The notes beneath the pieces were generated by a model. It was given only the letters and a program-made list of their open reading frames with translations. It did not search any database and was not told where the DNA came from. A program made the position numbers and the translations under genes. Below, piece by piece: positions 9,601 through 18,568 of a stretch of DNA of 64,000 nucleotides (within the stretch, counting starts at the first letter, position 1; each line of letters starts with the position of its first letter). Origin of the DNA: Leptospira yanagawae serovar Saopaulo str. Sao Paulo = ATCC 700523 (GTDB lineage Bacteria; Spirochaetota; Leptospiria; Leptospirales; Leptospiraceae); NCBI RefSeq assembly GCF_000332475.2, contig NZ_AOGX02000013.1, positions 62,001 to 126,000 of the forward strand. Reading direction: 5' to 3'.

Positions 9601-10255
9601 CTGACTTGAGTTCTGGGTTTAATTTTTCTGCCCTAGCAAAATAACTTTCTGCTTCATCATACTTTTTTAATTCCAAACATACATCACCCAATTGGTTTAA
9701 CAATTCTACCGGGTAAGGAAAGTCTTGTTTTGTTTCCAAAGATTTGAGTGTAACCAAACTTTCCTGGTAACGACCTAAATTTTTTAATAAAAGGCCAGTT
9801 TTATACGTATAAATTGATTCTTCAGGTTTTAACTTATTTAACGTTTGATAGGTGGAGAGTGCTTCCTCGTTTTCACCTAGAGTCGATTGAACAGTTCCCA
9901 GTCCAATTAGGATTTTTTCACTTTGGGGGTCTAAGTTTTTACCATTTTCATAAGCTTTTTTTGCATTTTCATACTCACCTAATTGGTAATGGGAAGCACC
10001 GAGTAACGCATAACCTTCAACAAGTTCAAAACTTTGAATGGATGCTTTTGCTTTTTCCAATGATACATCCATATTTCCCTTTTGGAATTCATTACTTCCA
10101 TCGGCGATGAGTGCTCGAGCTTCTTCGATTTTTTGACGGTCAGAAACTGCCGATTTTTCTACCACAGTATCCTTCACTGTGACCGCTTGGAAATCTCGAG
10201 AACGACAACCGATAAACGTTAGAAGTAAAACAGATACAACAATCAATTGTTTCAT
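6662..10255 (-). CDS. TPR lipoprotein with C-terminal propeller-like region
   Basis: A 1197-residue predicted lipoprotein: a hydrophobic signal ends in LTFIGC, with Cys17 as the lipidation site. Residues from about 35 to 890 are tandem tetratricopeptide repeats, probably 20 or more, with recurring patterns such as AYVGLCNVLIQTHNYSDCL and YNLAIAYFNEDLTNEAKSI. The last 270 residues change to beta-rich repeats (IVYPNRIIVNYGTALVGYD, LTKELVWKQYTSTPFQLLV) resembling a PQQ-type propeller. Such proteins usually scaffold envelope complexes; the partner is unknown. Its start overlaps the stop of the PEGA lipoprotein gene by 4 bp, so the two are probably made together. Confidence 0.85.
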   Translation of the reverse strand: MKQLIVVSVLLLTFIGCRSRDFQAVTVKDTVVEKSAVSDRQKIEEARALIADGSNEFQKGNMDVSLEKAKASIQSFELVEGYALLGASHYQLGEYENAKKAYENGKNLDPQSEKILIGLGTVQSTLGENEEALSTYQTLNKLKPEESIYTYKTGLLLKNLGRYQESLVTLKSLETKQDFPYPVELLNQLGDVCLELKKYDEAESYFARAEKLNPELKSAKDAKLSTKIASLIQRGNDFLNKKNYPEATAEFKKATDLQPQNGSVWSFLGNAQLLNGKLKESEESFKKSISLSDTNANAYVGLCNVLIQTHNYSDCLKTSKQALQKIPKNAEIRNKQGICEWKWGEVKKATLSFQDASSWDPNFIEPKMNLAYVLIDSGRFDEALDVLKKTETHPKAKKEEIRKAKVLAESQKYIASGDVFLRQGKRKQAFDDYGRAMGVNPENPAVQNAFGRGYFAFNEYKKAESSYLEAYRMDNTNPGALQGLARVYAKTGESKKEKEYIKKLETLSATDPFSAITLGRIAEDASKWDEAESIYMGLKKKFPGNEAVDYRLGSLYYKRAVEENTKENYTKANEFIQKSKKFTKDIPEVIETEKTVSENSRFAEILPLVKEGNTLFNRKKYIEAVTPYQKAYDKVPKASLLVKIAECYIEKGEEEKGLSILENAVKSNKENAISFKEGIYSFYYKKGELKRAEDGFYDILKEKPDSYYAYYMLGLVSMKRKSYDLAIGEFDKSILVNPNFAPSNVAKGLAFYKLNQMDAAKREFEKARAKDAEFGLSSYNLAIAYFNEDLTNEAKSILESIRKSDPDFMDGEIQLAYIYFKENKLDEAEKTIDRVLKEEPSAEASFAQFRILDAKQKQSPSEKTKTKRNAVKEKILREYGETKYARLLPSDALDDEPLHVTDLNLSGTPVSTPIVYPNRIIVNYGTALVGYDRLTKELVWKQYTSTPFQLLVAGKELVGISNDTATKIYPESGKMTFKKQVLAGWKVKQGSADANGFYLLLEKDKTNNRKIVRTNPNLEIQDEWAGNDYVGFSLSNEGKLFVIKDTKKDFLIQVLNPNDSSEKEGKLSQAIPKKDSKETANFLGCLDESCLVSLGGQIYEGTEKAKLYALGKTDSVRSVVKNPDSLLVNTEDTTYLWKGGSKWKDSYKSEGDFYFPLDGLVVEGRAKELLLIKGKEKTSVPWKGDRDGLRISTITVD

Positions 10256-11865
10256 TTTTGGAACCTTTGTTCAAACTTAACCATGTCTGGGTATTGGATT
10301 TTTAATCCTCTCAGAGGCACTCCCACCAAAGGAGCATTATGCGGAGTGAGAACTCCAATATTCCAAAATGTTTCAAAACTCCATGGAAATTCTTCTACCA
10401 TTTTGTTGCCTAAATACAAACGAATCATTTTTTTCTCAAGATCTGTTGTGAACTTTACGGATCGACCTTTCAATTCATCTTCTTTGTTCCAACGAAATGA
10501 AGAGCGCACCGGAGCTTCAGATTCGCTTCCTGAAAACTTTACAATATGAAAGTCAGTTTGGTCTACATAAACCAAAACTGTATTTTGGTTGTGGTCATGA
10601 ATGGAAAGACCTAAGGCACCGTTGTATTCTTTTTTTAAATCTAACACAAGTTCGGCTTCTATATAATCAGGAATGAGATCTTCGGAATAAACACCATACC
10701 AACCTTTGGGAAGGTCCTTGTTTTTGGCGAAGGTCAATTTACCAGGAAATGTGGCTGAAAAATTAGGGGAAGCGGAAGTGAGGTTCCAAAATTCTTCCGA
10801 CTCCCAACCTACTCCATCTTCCAAAGATATTGGTAAGGCAATCGAAGTAATTTGTTTTGGTCGAATTTTGATACCAGCTTTGGCATATTCAAAATGGGAG
10901 TCTGGTGTAGTGCGGATGAACTGGATCGGATAACTTCCGTAAGGTACTCCTGATTCTGCATATTGTGTTTTACCTTTTTTTTGACCATCGATGACCACAT
11001 CGAGACCAACGGGAAAACTAGAAACAACAACTGTTCCTTGGGAAATATCATCATTCCATTCTTGGAATACCCTTGTGGTTTTTCCTGCGCGGACTAAGAT
11101 ATTGCGTTTGACTTGGTCTTTTCCTGGCTTTGCAAAAGAGAGTGTGTGTTTGCCATTTTGTAGGGTAAAACCAATGAGTGGTGCTTTTCCAATTTCAACT
11201 CCATCTAAATAGATGGTAGTTCCTGGGGATGTGGAAAACACCGAGACCTTACCTTGTAAGGATGAAGTAAATGTATTACGGACTTCGTCGGATGAGGGAG
11301 AAGATACTTCTAAATAATAAGACGGAACAAATTCAGTTAAAGGAAGTAAGTGTTTTTTTCCATGGAATACATCAAAGGATTTCGCATTTTTTGTTTTGGG
11401 TTCTTTTTCCTCTTGGTAAACAAAGACCGCCTTTCCGAAGTTTTGTGATAGGACCGGGTCTTTGTACAGAACTTCCACAGACAATCTTTCTGCTACTTTT
11501 GATAAACTGAGTTCTAAAACTAAATCAATATCGTTTACTTCAAAAAACTTTGGATCTGGTTTCGATGGAGATTTTTGGTAAGAACCTAATTTGGAGTGAG
11601 GGAAAAGGATTTTTTCTTCTAGAAGACTTACGTCAGAAGGAGAAAACCCCTCTGGAATTTGTTTCCAGAGGAGAGTGAAACTTGGAGTGGATTTATTTAC
11701 CAGTCGTTCTCTGTAATCTCTACCCGAAGGAAGGGGTTCAGACTCTCCAATATCTGGAGTGACAAACTTAGGTTTTGTAAAACTTCGATTGAGTGTTTCG
11801 ATCTTTGTGACCGAAGAACAATAACCGACTAAAAAACAAAGGACCGGTAAATAAACATATCTCAT
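10252..11865 (-). CDS. PEGA-domain lipoprotein
   Basis: A 537-residue predicted lipoprotein; the signal ends at CFLVGYC (Cys16), a loose but leptospira-like lipobox. Two PEGA-type domains follow one another at about residues 205-345: STSPGTTIYLDGVEIGKAPL, then SSFPVGLDVVIDGQKKGKTQ. Residues 355-530 look like a beta-sandwich similar to laminin-G/DUF1080 folds (LGLSIHDHNQNTVLVYVDQ). PEGA domains are common in bacterial surface-layer and envelope proteins. The gene overlaps both neighbours by ATGA, so it is the middle of a coupled three-lipoprotein set. Confidence 0.8.
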   Translation of the reverse strand: MRYVYLPVLCFLVGYCSSVTKIETLNRSFTKPKFVTPDIGESEPLPSGRDYRERLVNKSTPSFTLLWKQIPEGFSPSDVSLLEEKILFPHSKLGSYQKSPSKPDPKFFEVNDIDLVLELSLSKVAERLSVEVLYKDPVLSQNFGKAVFVYQEEKEPKTKNAKSFDVFHGKKHLLPLTEFVPSYYLEVSSPSSDEVRNTFTSSLQGKVSVFSTSPGTTIYLDGVEIGKAPLIGFTLQNGKHTLSFAKPGKDQVKRNILVRAGKTTRVFQEWNDDISQGTVVVSSFPVGLDVVIDGQKKGKTQYAESGVPYGSYPIQFIRTTPDSHFEYAKAGIKIRPKQITSIALPISLEDGVGWESEEFWNLTSASPNFSATFPGKLTFAKNKDLPKGWYGVYSEDLIPDYIEAELVLDLKKEYNGALGLSIHDHNQNTVLVYVDQTDFHIVKFSGSESEAPVRSSFRWNKEDELKGRSVKFTTDLEKKMIRLYLGNKMVEEFPWSFETFWNIGVLTPHNAPLVGVPLRGLKIQYPDMVKFEQRFQK

Positions 11866-12833
11866 TTCGTCTTATCAAAACTCTCTTTTGGAGCTAATTT
11901 TAGTGAATCTTTTTGAACGTCTTTTTTGATGTATTTGGAATCTTCGATCGACTTAGCAGTTGTGATCACTTCATCTGACTTTGATTTGGTGATTTCGCGA
12001 GTTCTAGCCGCTTTTTCTAATTCCTCTACAGAAGAACCAATGTTCATTTTTTGAAGTTCTTCGTTATTTGATTTGAGTTCATTTGCTAATGACTCAAATT
12101 GTAACATTTTCGTGTTTTCGAACACTAACATTTCTTTCATCTCGCCTAAGGATTGTTTGTCCATTGGCTTAATCATTTTATCAGAAAGTTTTGTGCCTGA
12201 TGACACTTCAGCTGACTTTTGTTTGTCGACAACGATTTCGTTATCAGAGTTTGATTTACGGATCGCAACAGCTCCATCAAGAACAGTGTATTTCACAACA
12301 CAGTTAGAGGATCCACATGCTACGTTTCCACCTCTTGCTGAAGGGTTTTCAACATTAGTTAAGAAGATTGTTCCACGAACACCCGCGATGGAAGTTGGAG
12401 TCACAACACTGAAGGATTCAGTTTTTCTTTCCTTACGAAGTACTGTCACAAGTTTTCCATATTGCATGTTAACTTCTGTTTCGCGAGTTCCATCGTTTGC
12501 AGCAAACGCTTGGCTTACGCTAAGGGAAGTGTTTTTGTTGAGTTTGAGAACACCATCTTCTCCAACAAGAAGTTCAACAGATCCATTTTGGCCAGTAACA
12601 ATTGTGTCTTCGGATGATAAAGTATCACCTAAACTTGGTTTGATTTGACCACTTTCTCTTAGGATTACAACATCTCCCTTTACAAAGGCGATCACGACAT
12701 TGCTAGATGGTTGGTTTTTTTCTGTAACAGTCGTTACAGTCTCTTTTGAGTCCTTTTGGCAAGCTGTGGCAAACATGGCAAAAACCGCCACAAATCCCAA
12801 AACCGACAATTTTTGTATGATTGTACGTTTCAT
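11862..12833 (-). CDS. FecR-domain lipoprotein
   Basis: About 323 residues. The signal peptide ends FATAC (Cys25), a good lipobox. A FecR domain follows at about residues 50-180 (GDVVILRESGQIKPSLGDTL, VELLVGEDGVLKLNKNTSLS, VVTPTSIAGVRGTIF). The rest is charged, helical and probably coiled. FecR domains occur in signalling and in envelope proteins that bind peptidoglycan or partners; no sigma factor lies next to this one, so a structural role is likelier. The ATG at 12833 is chosen for the strong GGAGGAAGGA just upstream; longer readings overlap rsgA. It is the first gene of the coupled lipoprotein set. Confidence 0.85.
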   Translation of the reverse strand: MKRTIIQKLSVLGFVAVFAMFATACQKDSKETVTTVTEKNQPSSNVVIAFVKGDVVILRESGQIKPSLGDTLSSEDTIVTGQNGSVELLVGEDGVLKLNKNTSLSVSQAFAANDGTRETEVNMQYGKLVTVLRKERKTESFSVVTPTSIAGVRGTIFLTNVENPSARGGNVACGSSNCVVKYTVLDGAVAIRKSNSDNEIVVDKQKSAEVSSGTKLSDKMIKPMDKQSLGEMKEMLVFENTKMLQFESLANELKSNNEELQKMNIGSSVEELEKAARTREITKSKSDEVITTAKSIEDSKYIKKDVQKDSLKLAPKESFDKTK

Positions 12834-12898
12834 ATTCCTTCCTCCGGAAATAACTTTCTTAAAATAGATAACAACTGAAGCCTTGGCAACTCTTTTCC

Positions 12899-13852
12899 CT
12901 AATATCTTTTTGTGACAGCTTTTGTCCAATGGTCCCTACGAGTCACTCTGTGGGGGTTTTCCAGACTTTCGATCATGGATTCAAGGCTCTTTTTTCGGGT
13001 TTCATCCATAGACTCTTCCATGTATTTACGCATTGGACAAGAAGAACCAAGTTCACAGCAATAAATTTCCTGACAACTTTCCTTTACTTTGCGTAATTCG
13101 GGAAAACTTTCCCAAAGTTCGGTTGTGGTCAGGTGGAGGATGCCCCATTCTTTGACTCCCGGCGAGTCGATGAGGACGGTATTCCCTTCCAAAAATAAGG
13201 CAAAAGAATTAGTCGTTGTGTGTTTTCCTTTTTTTGTGGATCCACTGACCAAATTCGTACGTTGTACGGTTTTTTGGTGGAGGTGGTTCATTAACGTCGA
13301 TTTCCCGACTCCAGAATTGCCACAGAGGAATGTACGTTTGCCTTTGATTTTTTCCCAGAGAGGTTGGATGGATTCTTCCGAAAGAAGAGAGACACTCATG
13401 ACCTCATAACCTAACTCTTTATAGTAGGTCTCCCTATCTTCAATTTCTTCTTCTGAAACTAAATCTTTTTTGGTAAAGATGATAAGGGGTGGAATCGCAG
13501 TATGGTAAGAGGCGGCAAGGAGTCGGTCAATGAATCCTGGTTTGGTTTCCGGATCCTTACAAGATGCGAGGATGGCGACCTGGTCAAGGTTTGCGCATAA
13601 CACATGACTATCGCCTTTGTCACTTTTTCTCGTGAGGAAATTTTTACGTTCCATCCTTTCTGAGATGACCCACTCTTCTCCCGAAGATTTTTCTGCAAGT
13701 ATGATATCGCCCACTACAAATGGATGGCGTTCATTCGAATTTTTTAGCCGTAATTTGCCTTTGAGTACAGCAAGGGCATAGGTAGTGGCTTCTGAATAAA
13801 TTTCATAATAAGCACCAAAGATACGAGCGATTGTAAATTGTTCTTTACCCAA
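12899..13852 (-). CDS. rsgA: ribosome small subunit-dependent GTPase A
   Basis: A circularly permuted GTPase that checks late 30S maturation. The 317-residue protein has an N-terminal OB-fold and the GTPase motifs in permuted order: G4 TKKD (127-130), G1 GNSGVGKST (178-186), G3 DSPG (229-232). The C-terminal zinc knuckle is present as C260, C265/C266 and C272, but the usual histidine two residues after the second cysteine is not there. It lies 65 bp upstream of the FecR lipoprotein gene on the same strand and may share its transcript. Confidence 0.93.
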   Translation of the reverse strand: MGKEQFTIARIFGAYYEIYSEATTYALAVLKGKLRLKNSNERHPFVVGDIILAEKSSGEEWVISERMERKNFLTRKSDKGDSHVLCANLDQVAILASCKDPETKPGFIDRLLAASYHTAIPPLIIFTKKDLVSEEEIEDRETYYKELGYEVMSVSLLSEESIQPLWEKIKGKRTFLCGNSGVGKSTLMNHLHQKTVQRTNLVSGSTKKGKHTTTNSFALFLEGNTVLIDSPGVKEWGILHLTTTELWESFPELRKVKESCQEIYCCELGSSCPMRKYMEESMDETRKKSLESMIESLENPHRVTRRDHWTKAVTKRY

Positions 13853-13901
13853 GTGGATTCAACACCATAATTATCTAGTTCTTACATTGTATACAATCCA
13901 C

Positions 13902-15728
13902 ATGCAAATACAAGTTTTCTTTCGTTCCAGTATCATTCTTCTTTCATCCTTCGGTTGGTTTGCGATTGCTTATGGACTAAGCATGTTTCAAGTATCCTAT
14001 CTTTTGACTTTTGCTGTACTGCTCGTAGGGTTTCTCACTTTATCCCTTTTTCTTTTTCACTTGCCCTCAAATGTAACTGTTTTAGAAGAAAAACCGAAAA
14101 AACGAGATGAATTGGTGCAAAATCTTTTTGCCCTTGAAAAATTCAAAGAGGAACTCATTTCCTTTAATGACCCTGACCAAATCAGCGAAACCATCAGTCA
14201 ATTTTTAGCAGCTAAAATTCCTGCTGAATTCGTACAAGTGTATACTTGGGATGAAAAAGAAGGCCAGTTTCGGCCAAGACCATTCCTCCCCTCCAAAACC
14301 AACAAAATCTCTGACTTACCTTCCATTCCTGTTTTTAATCCATTTTTGTTATGGTTATCGGAAAGGGAAGGAATTCATATCAAAGAGAATTTTATCCAAT
14401 ATGTTTCCCCGAATCACGAAAAAATCGCAAAAGAAGCGATTCATTTTTTTTCAGACACAAAATCAGAGTTAGTTGCCACACTTTCAATTAAGTCAAGTTT
14501 GGTGGGGTTTATATTACTTGGAAAACACAAGGATGGGAAAATTTACGATTTAGAGGAAATCGAAATCATATTAGAGATACTTTCTGTATCTCTCATGTCA
14601 CTTTCAAATTCAATGATCTACCAACAGCTTTTAAATTTAACAGAAACTTTGGAAGCAAAGGTAAGAGAAAGAACCAAAGAATTAGAAGAAACACAAGCCC
14701 ACCTGGTCCAATCAGAAAAAATGGCATCTCTTGGGGTGATGGTGGCAGGGATTGCTCACGAAATCAATACTCCTGCAGCTGTGATCAACGGTGCGGCCGA
14801 TAATTTGGATGCCAATTTGGTTTTCGTATTATCTCACTTAGGTGACATCACCCACCTCATCCAAAATCCTGATTTTCGTTCCCTATATTTAGATATCTTG
14901 TTTAGTTTTGTGAAGGAAGATCCTACTACAAAAATTGATCCGAAAGACAAATTTAAATTAAAAAGAGAAACCAAATTCAAATTCATCCAAGACGGCATGC
15001 CTGAAAATGATGCCACAGATCTAGCCACATTTCTCATTGACCACCATCTTATGCATATGCAAGAGGAATTATTACGGATATGGAAATCGGGTGGAAAAGA
15101 AACCTTTGAGATGTTAAAGAACACATTAAGTTTGCAACGGAATATCAAAAATATTAAGTATGCGATTCGGAATATTGTTCGAATTGTGAAAGCATTAAAG
15201 TATTATTCCCATCTTGGCCAAAATTCGTATGAAGTCTCAGACATCCACGAAGGACTTGAGAACACACTTGTTATCATGCAAAACCAAATCAAACATGGTG
15301 TAGAAATTGAACGCAATTATGGATCAATTCCTCTTGTTAGGTGCAATTTGGATGAACTGAACCAGGTTTGGACAAATCTCATTACCAATGCGATCCATGC
15401 GATGAAAAAAACAGAACACCCAAAACTTATCATTTCTTCTAGAAGGATCGGAGAAGAGTATGTGATGATTAGTTTTGAAGACAATGGATCAGGAATTCCT
15501 AATGAAATTAAAGATAAAATTTGGGATCCTTTTTTTACAACAAAAGACCAAGGGGAAGGAACAGGTTTAGGACTTGGGATTGTCAAAGGAATCATCGAAA
15601 AACACAAAGGTAGGATTGAGGTGGAATCATCCCCTGGCAGAACATTATTTATGGTCTATTTGCCGTTAGTTGGTCCAGGTGATGTACCAAATCTCCCTAA
15701 AGAAATTTTTAGGGAGGTGAGAGGGTAA
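13902..15728 (+). CDS. membrane-bound sensor histidine kinase
   Basis: About 608 residues from the ATG at 13902; a TTG at 13887 would add five. Two membrane helices lie in the first 60 residues, then a GAF-like sensor (residues 80-240), a coiled coil (ETLEAKVRERTKELEET) and the kinase. The phosphoacceptor is in GIAHEINTP, the N box is NLITNAIHAM, the G1 box DNGSGIP and the F/G2 region DPFFTTKDQGEGTGLGLGI. About 130 residues lie between the H-box and the next dimerisation helix region, clearly longer than usual. No response regulator is adjacent. A palindrome TTGTATACAA lies just before the start, in the short region divergent from rsgA. Confidence 0.9.
   Translation: MQIQVFFRSSIILLSSFGWFAIAYGLSMFQVSYLLTFAVLLVGFLTLSLFLFHLPSNVTVLEEKPKKRDELVQNLFALEKFKEELISFNDPDQISETISQFLAAKIPAEFVQVYTWDEKEGQFRPRPFLPSKTNKISDLPSIPVFNPFLLWLSEREGIHIKENFIQYVSPNHEKIAKEAIHFFSDTKSELVATLSIKSSLVGFILLGKHKDGKIYDLEEIEIILEILSVSLMSLSNSMIYQQLLNLTETLEAKVRERTKELEETQAHLVQSEKMASLGVMVAGIAHEINTPAAVINGAADNLDANLVFVLSHLGDITHLIQNPDFRSLYLDILFSFVKEDPTTKIDPKDKFKLKRETKFKFIQDGMPENDATDLATFLIDHHLMHMQEELLRIWKSGGKETFEMLKNTLSLQRNIKNIKYAIRNIVRIVKALKYYSHLGQNSYEVSDIHEGLENTLVIMQNQIKHGVEIERNYGSIPLVRCNLDELNQVWTNLITNAIHAMKKTEHPKLIISSRRIGEEYVMISFEDNGSGIPNEIKDKIWDPFFTTKDQGEGTGLGLGIVKGIIEKHKGRIEVESSPGRTLFMVYLPLVGPGDVPNLPKEIFREVRG
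15693..15716. terminator. hairpin between convergent kinase and desaturase genes
   Basis: CTCCCTAAA pairs perfectly with TTTAGGGAG over 9 bp around GAAATT. It lies in the last codons of the kinase and just past the desaturase stop on the minus strand, where it could end desaturase transcripts. No long T run follows. Confidence 0.45.
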
Positions 15729-15730
15729 CG

Positions 15731-16819
15731 TTAGGAGAAAAGTGGACGACTTAACAGTTTTTCCCAATTTTCCTTTGTGGTTTCAAAGTTCTTTTTGGAA
15801 ACGCCAGCTTCGGTTTCATTTGCAGTTTGTTTTGCTTTCGACCATTTTTGGTATTCTGTGATTGCTGTTTCTCTGAGATGAGCCAATTGTTCTGACCAAG
15901 ATTTTAGTTTTTCCTCGCCAAGATTTGAATATTGGTGTATGGTTTCCTTCTCTTTGATAAACATCGTTTTTTGTAGAATTTTTTCTTCGGAAACTTTTTT
16001 CAAATTATAAGTAAGTCCAAAAAAGGAAAGGAATTTGATCATCCATTTGGATGGATCATAATCATACCAACGAATTCCATTTCGGTAATCCATTTGGAAT
16101 TCATGGTGGAAGTTGTGGTATCCTTCACCAAACGTAAAAAATGCGATAATCCAATTGTCACGAGCCGTTTGTTCTTTAGAGAAAGTGCGTTCTCCCCAAA
16201 CATGGCAGGCACTATTGATAAAAAAAGTAAATTGGTGGACCACAAATAATCGTAAAAACCCAGCTACAAAAAATCCTTCTAAGAAGGATCCCCATAACAT
16301 GGTGATGAGTCCTGGCAGGATGAAACACATAAAGATTGATATGGAATAAAAATGTTTGTGTTGCCATACCACAAGAGGGTCATTCATTAAATCTTGGACA
16401 CCTTGCCCAACATACTTTCGTTTGCGAAATAACCAACCGATATGAGCATACCAAAATCCTTTTTTGATGGAATAAGGATCTTTGTCTGTATCCACAAATT
16501 TGTGATGGATACGGTGGTCTTCACTCCATTCGAGTGCTGTGGATTGGAACGCTGCTGCTCCAAATAATAATAACAAAAGTTTTATGGGAGATTTGGCTTC
16601 ATACGCTTTGTGAGAAAAAAGTCTGTGGTAACCAACCGTAATTCCCATGCCTGTCGCAAAAAAATAAAACAAAAAAAGTGCCCAAGTTCCGAAATGAATC
16701 GATTCATAAAGGGTTACATAAATGGTTCCGAAGATACCAACGAGAGGAGATGTGAGTAAAAAAATTGTCGTCACCCAATCAATTGGGTTTTTGACTTTGA
16801 TTTCAGCTTGTGTCGTCAT
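15731..16819 (-). CDS. acyl-CoA (delta-9 type) fatty acid desaturase
   Basis: An integral membrane di-iron desaturase that introduces a double bond into acyl chains, likely adjusting membrane fluidity. It carries the three diagnostic histidine boxes HRLFSH, HRIHH and HNFHH and four hydrophobic segments. The last ~80 residues are a charged helical extension (KLKSWSEQLAHLRETAITEY). The ATG at 16819 is preferred since GGAATT lies at proper distance; an upstream ATG at 16837 lacks this. Convergent with the histidine kinase, with 2 bp between stops. Confidence 0.9.
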   Translation of the reverse strand: MTTQAEIKVKNPIDWVTTIFLLTSPLVGIFGTIYVTLYESIHFGTWALFLFYFFATGMGITVGYHRLFSHKAYEAKSPIKLLLLLFGAAAFQSTALEWSEDHRIHHKFVDTDKDPYSIKKGFWYAHIGWLFRKRKYVGQGVQDLMNDPLVVWQHKHFYSISIFMCFILPGLITMLWGSFLEGFFVAGFLRLFVVHQFTFFINSACHVWGERTFSKEQTARDNWIIAFFTFGEGYHNFHHEFQMDYRNGIRWYDYDPSKWMIKFLSFFGLTYNLKKVSEEKILQKTMFIKEKETIHQYSNLGEEKLKSWSEQLAHLRETAITEYQKWSKAKQTANETEAGVSKKNFETTKENWEKLLSRPLFS

Positions 16820-16876
16820 AGAAAATTCCTGTTCCATGGAGTGGGAGTCCGAAATCAGATTCCGGTTGCAAAAAAA

Positions 16877-18013
16877 ATGAGTACAGATCGTTACAAACCA
16901 GGAATTTTAGAACAATGGGGCCGCAGGGTCCTCATATCGATACGGACATCCACCAAAAAAGAGGAACACAAGACAGAAACGGGTTTTTCTGATTTTTCGA
17001 AAAAACTCATTTTTTGGGGGAGTTTTTGGTCGTTTTGGATTGGTTTTTTTCCTTCCGTTCTCTTTGTTTACCTTTCCTATTATTTACCTTCCTTTTCATT
17101 TGCCAGCCTTTCCGACATTTCCTACCAAGGAGTGTTTGCTTTCCTTACCTTACTGACCATCATCACTGTCTTCGAATTCTATTTACTCTTTCGGTTGGGG
17201 TTTTACCTCTCGTACCAGATGGCAAAAGCTGCCGACGTTGCACTTGCTGACGAACCCGAACTCATCACACCCATCCCAGGGATGATGGCAAGACTCGTTT
17301 TGGAAATCCCTGATCCAAGGATTCGCCTGTATGGAATTGATCCATACAAACACTTAGATGAAAGAGCCTTGTTTTTTAGAACCGTGTTGTATAAAAGTAA
17401 AGTATTCCTTTCCAATATCTTCGCAAAATTTTTGTTAAAGGTAATTTTGGGTAGGACAAGTTTACGTTTCCTCATTGAATACGTTTCTGGACCCATCACA
17501 GGGATATGGGATGCAGTTACGACTTATATCATTCTTTTTGAATTAAGAAAACGAATCATAACAAGGAAATTGGCTGATTCATTACTCATCCAAATCAAAT
17601 CGAAATCAAAGAATCCAAAACTCATTGAATCGGTGTTACGTTCTGTAGCACTTTCGATTGTGTATACCAAAACATTCCATCCTAATTTTGAATATTTGCT
17701 TTTTGGTCTTCTTGGGCTTTTACCAAATAGAGAAACATTACAAAACTTAGATGATTGGGAGGGTTTTGTTTTGTCTCTTGAACCATTAACAGAAAAAGAA
17801 AAACAATGGCCAATTTCGATTTTTGCTATCTGTGCTTCCTTTGACGGTAAACTCAATACCGAAGAATTGAACGCATTTTCAGGACTCAGCGAACATTCAC
17901 CCACTTGGATTTTGGACCGAGTGCGCCATTTGAGTGCCACCATCCAAAAGGGAGAACTTGCAGAATCTTTCCACTGGATGGAAAAAATCCTTCCACAAGA
18001 AAGAAACTCTTAA
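16877..18013 (+). CDS. conserved membrane protein of unknown function
   Basis: About 378 residues from the ATG at 16877; an upstream reading from 16808 would run into the divergent desaturase. Two strong membrane helices lie at about residues 45-75 and 85-115. A soluble region follows with a conserved-looking stretch (IPGMMARLVLEIPDPRIRLY), another hydrophobic stretch near residues 180-220, and a C-terminal part (ICASFDGKLNTEELNAFSGL) that recalls TerB-like helical domains only weakly. Function unknown. It precedes tpx by 39 bp and may be cotranscribed with it. Confidence 0.65.
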   Translation: MSTDRYKPGILEQWGRRVLISIRTSTKKEEHKTETGFSDFSKKLIFWGSFWSFWIGFFPSVLFVYLSYYLPSFSFASLSDISYQGVFAFLTLLTIITVFEFYLLFRLGFYLSYQMAKAADVALADEPELITPIPGMMARLVLEIPDPRIRLYGIDPYKHLDERALFFRTVLYKSKVFLSNIFAKFLLKVILGRTSLRFLIEYVSGPITGIWDAVTTYIILFELRKRIITRKLADSLLIQIKSKSKNPKLIESVLRSVALSIVYTKTFHPNFEYLLFGLLGLLPNRETLQNLDDWEGFVLSLEPLTEKEKQWPISIFAICASFDGKLNTEELNAFSGLSEHSPTWILDRVRHLSATIQKGELAESFHWMEKILPQERNS

Positions 18014-18052
18014 GAGAATGAACCCTAGTCTAAAAGAAACATAGGAGAAAAT

Positions 18053-18568
18053 ATGGCACAAGTTACACTCAAAGGAAATCCCGTTCCTCTCGAAGGATCC
18101 ATCCCAAAACCTGGAGACAAAGCTCCTGATTTTAAAGTCGCCAAACAAGATTTAAGTGATATATCCCTCAAAGATTTAGCAGGTAAGGTAAAAATCCTTG
18201 TTGCGGTTCCGAGTCTCGACACACCTGTTTGTGCCATCGAAACAAAAAAATTCAACGAAAAGGTCGCAAAAGAAAATGGGATCACCACACTGATCATTTC
18301 TGGTGATTTACCCTTTGCCATGAAACGTTTTTGTTCTACAGAAGGCATTAACTCAGAAAACCTTATCACTGGTTCACAATTTAAAGACTTTTCGTTTTCC
18401 AAAAACTATGGCACCCATATCTCTGGTGGACCACTTGCTGGATTATCGGCAAGAGCTGTTTTTGTTGTCGATAAAGACGATGTGGTTCGTTATACCGAAC
18501 TAGTTCCTGAAATTGGAAGTGAACCTAACTACGATACCGTACTTGCAGAAGCTAAGAAACTTGTTTAG
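18053..18568 (+). CDS. tpx: thiol peroxidase, atypical 2-Cys peroxiredoxin
   Basis: Reduces hydroperoxides in the cytoplasm or periplasm using thioredoxin. The 171-residue protein shows the Tpx signature: peroxidatic Cys60 in [16 protein letters not shown] and resolving Cys94 in RFCSTEGI. Length is exactly that of the family and no signal peptide is seen. AGGAGA upstream supports the start. The last 17 bp overlap the end of the convergent SbcC-like gene. Confidence 0.95.
   Translation: MAQVTLKGNPVPLEGSIPKPGDKAPDFKVAKQDLSDISLKDLAGKVKILVAVPSLDTPVCAIETKKFNEKVAKENGITTLIISGDLPFAMKRFCSTEGINSENLITGSQFKDFSFSKNYGTHISGGPLAGLSARAVFVVDKDDVVRYTELVPEIGSEPNYDTVLAEAKKLV

Noticed and set aside
12073..12648. 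Plus-strand open frame of 191 codons inside the FecR lipoprotein gene
   Set aside because: Shadow of the FecR gene, which has a lipobox, domain match and strong ribosome site.
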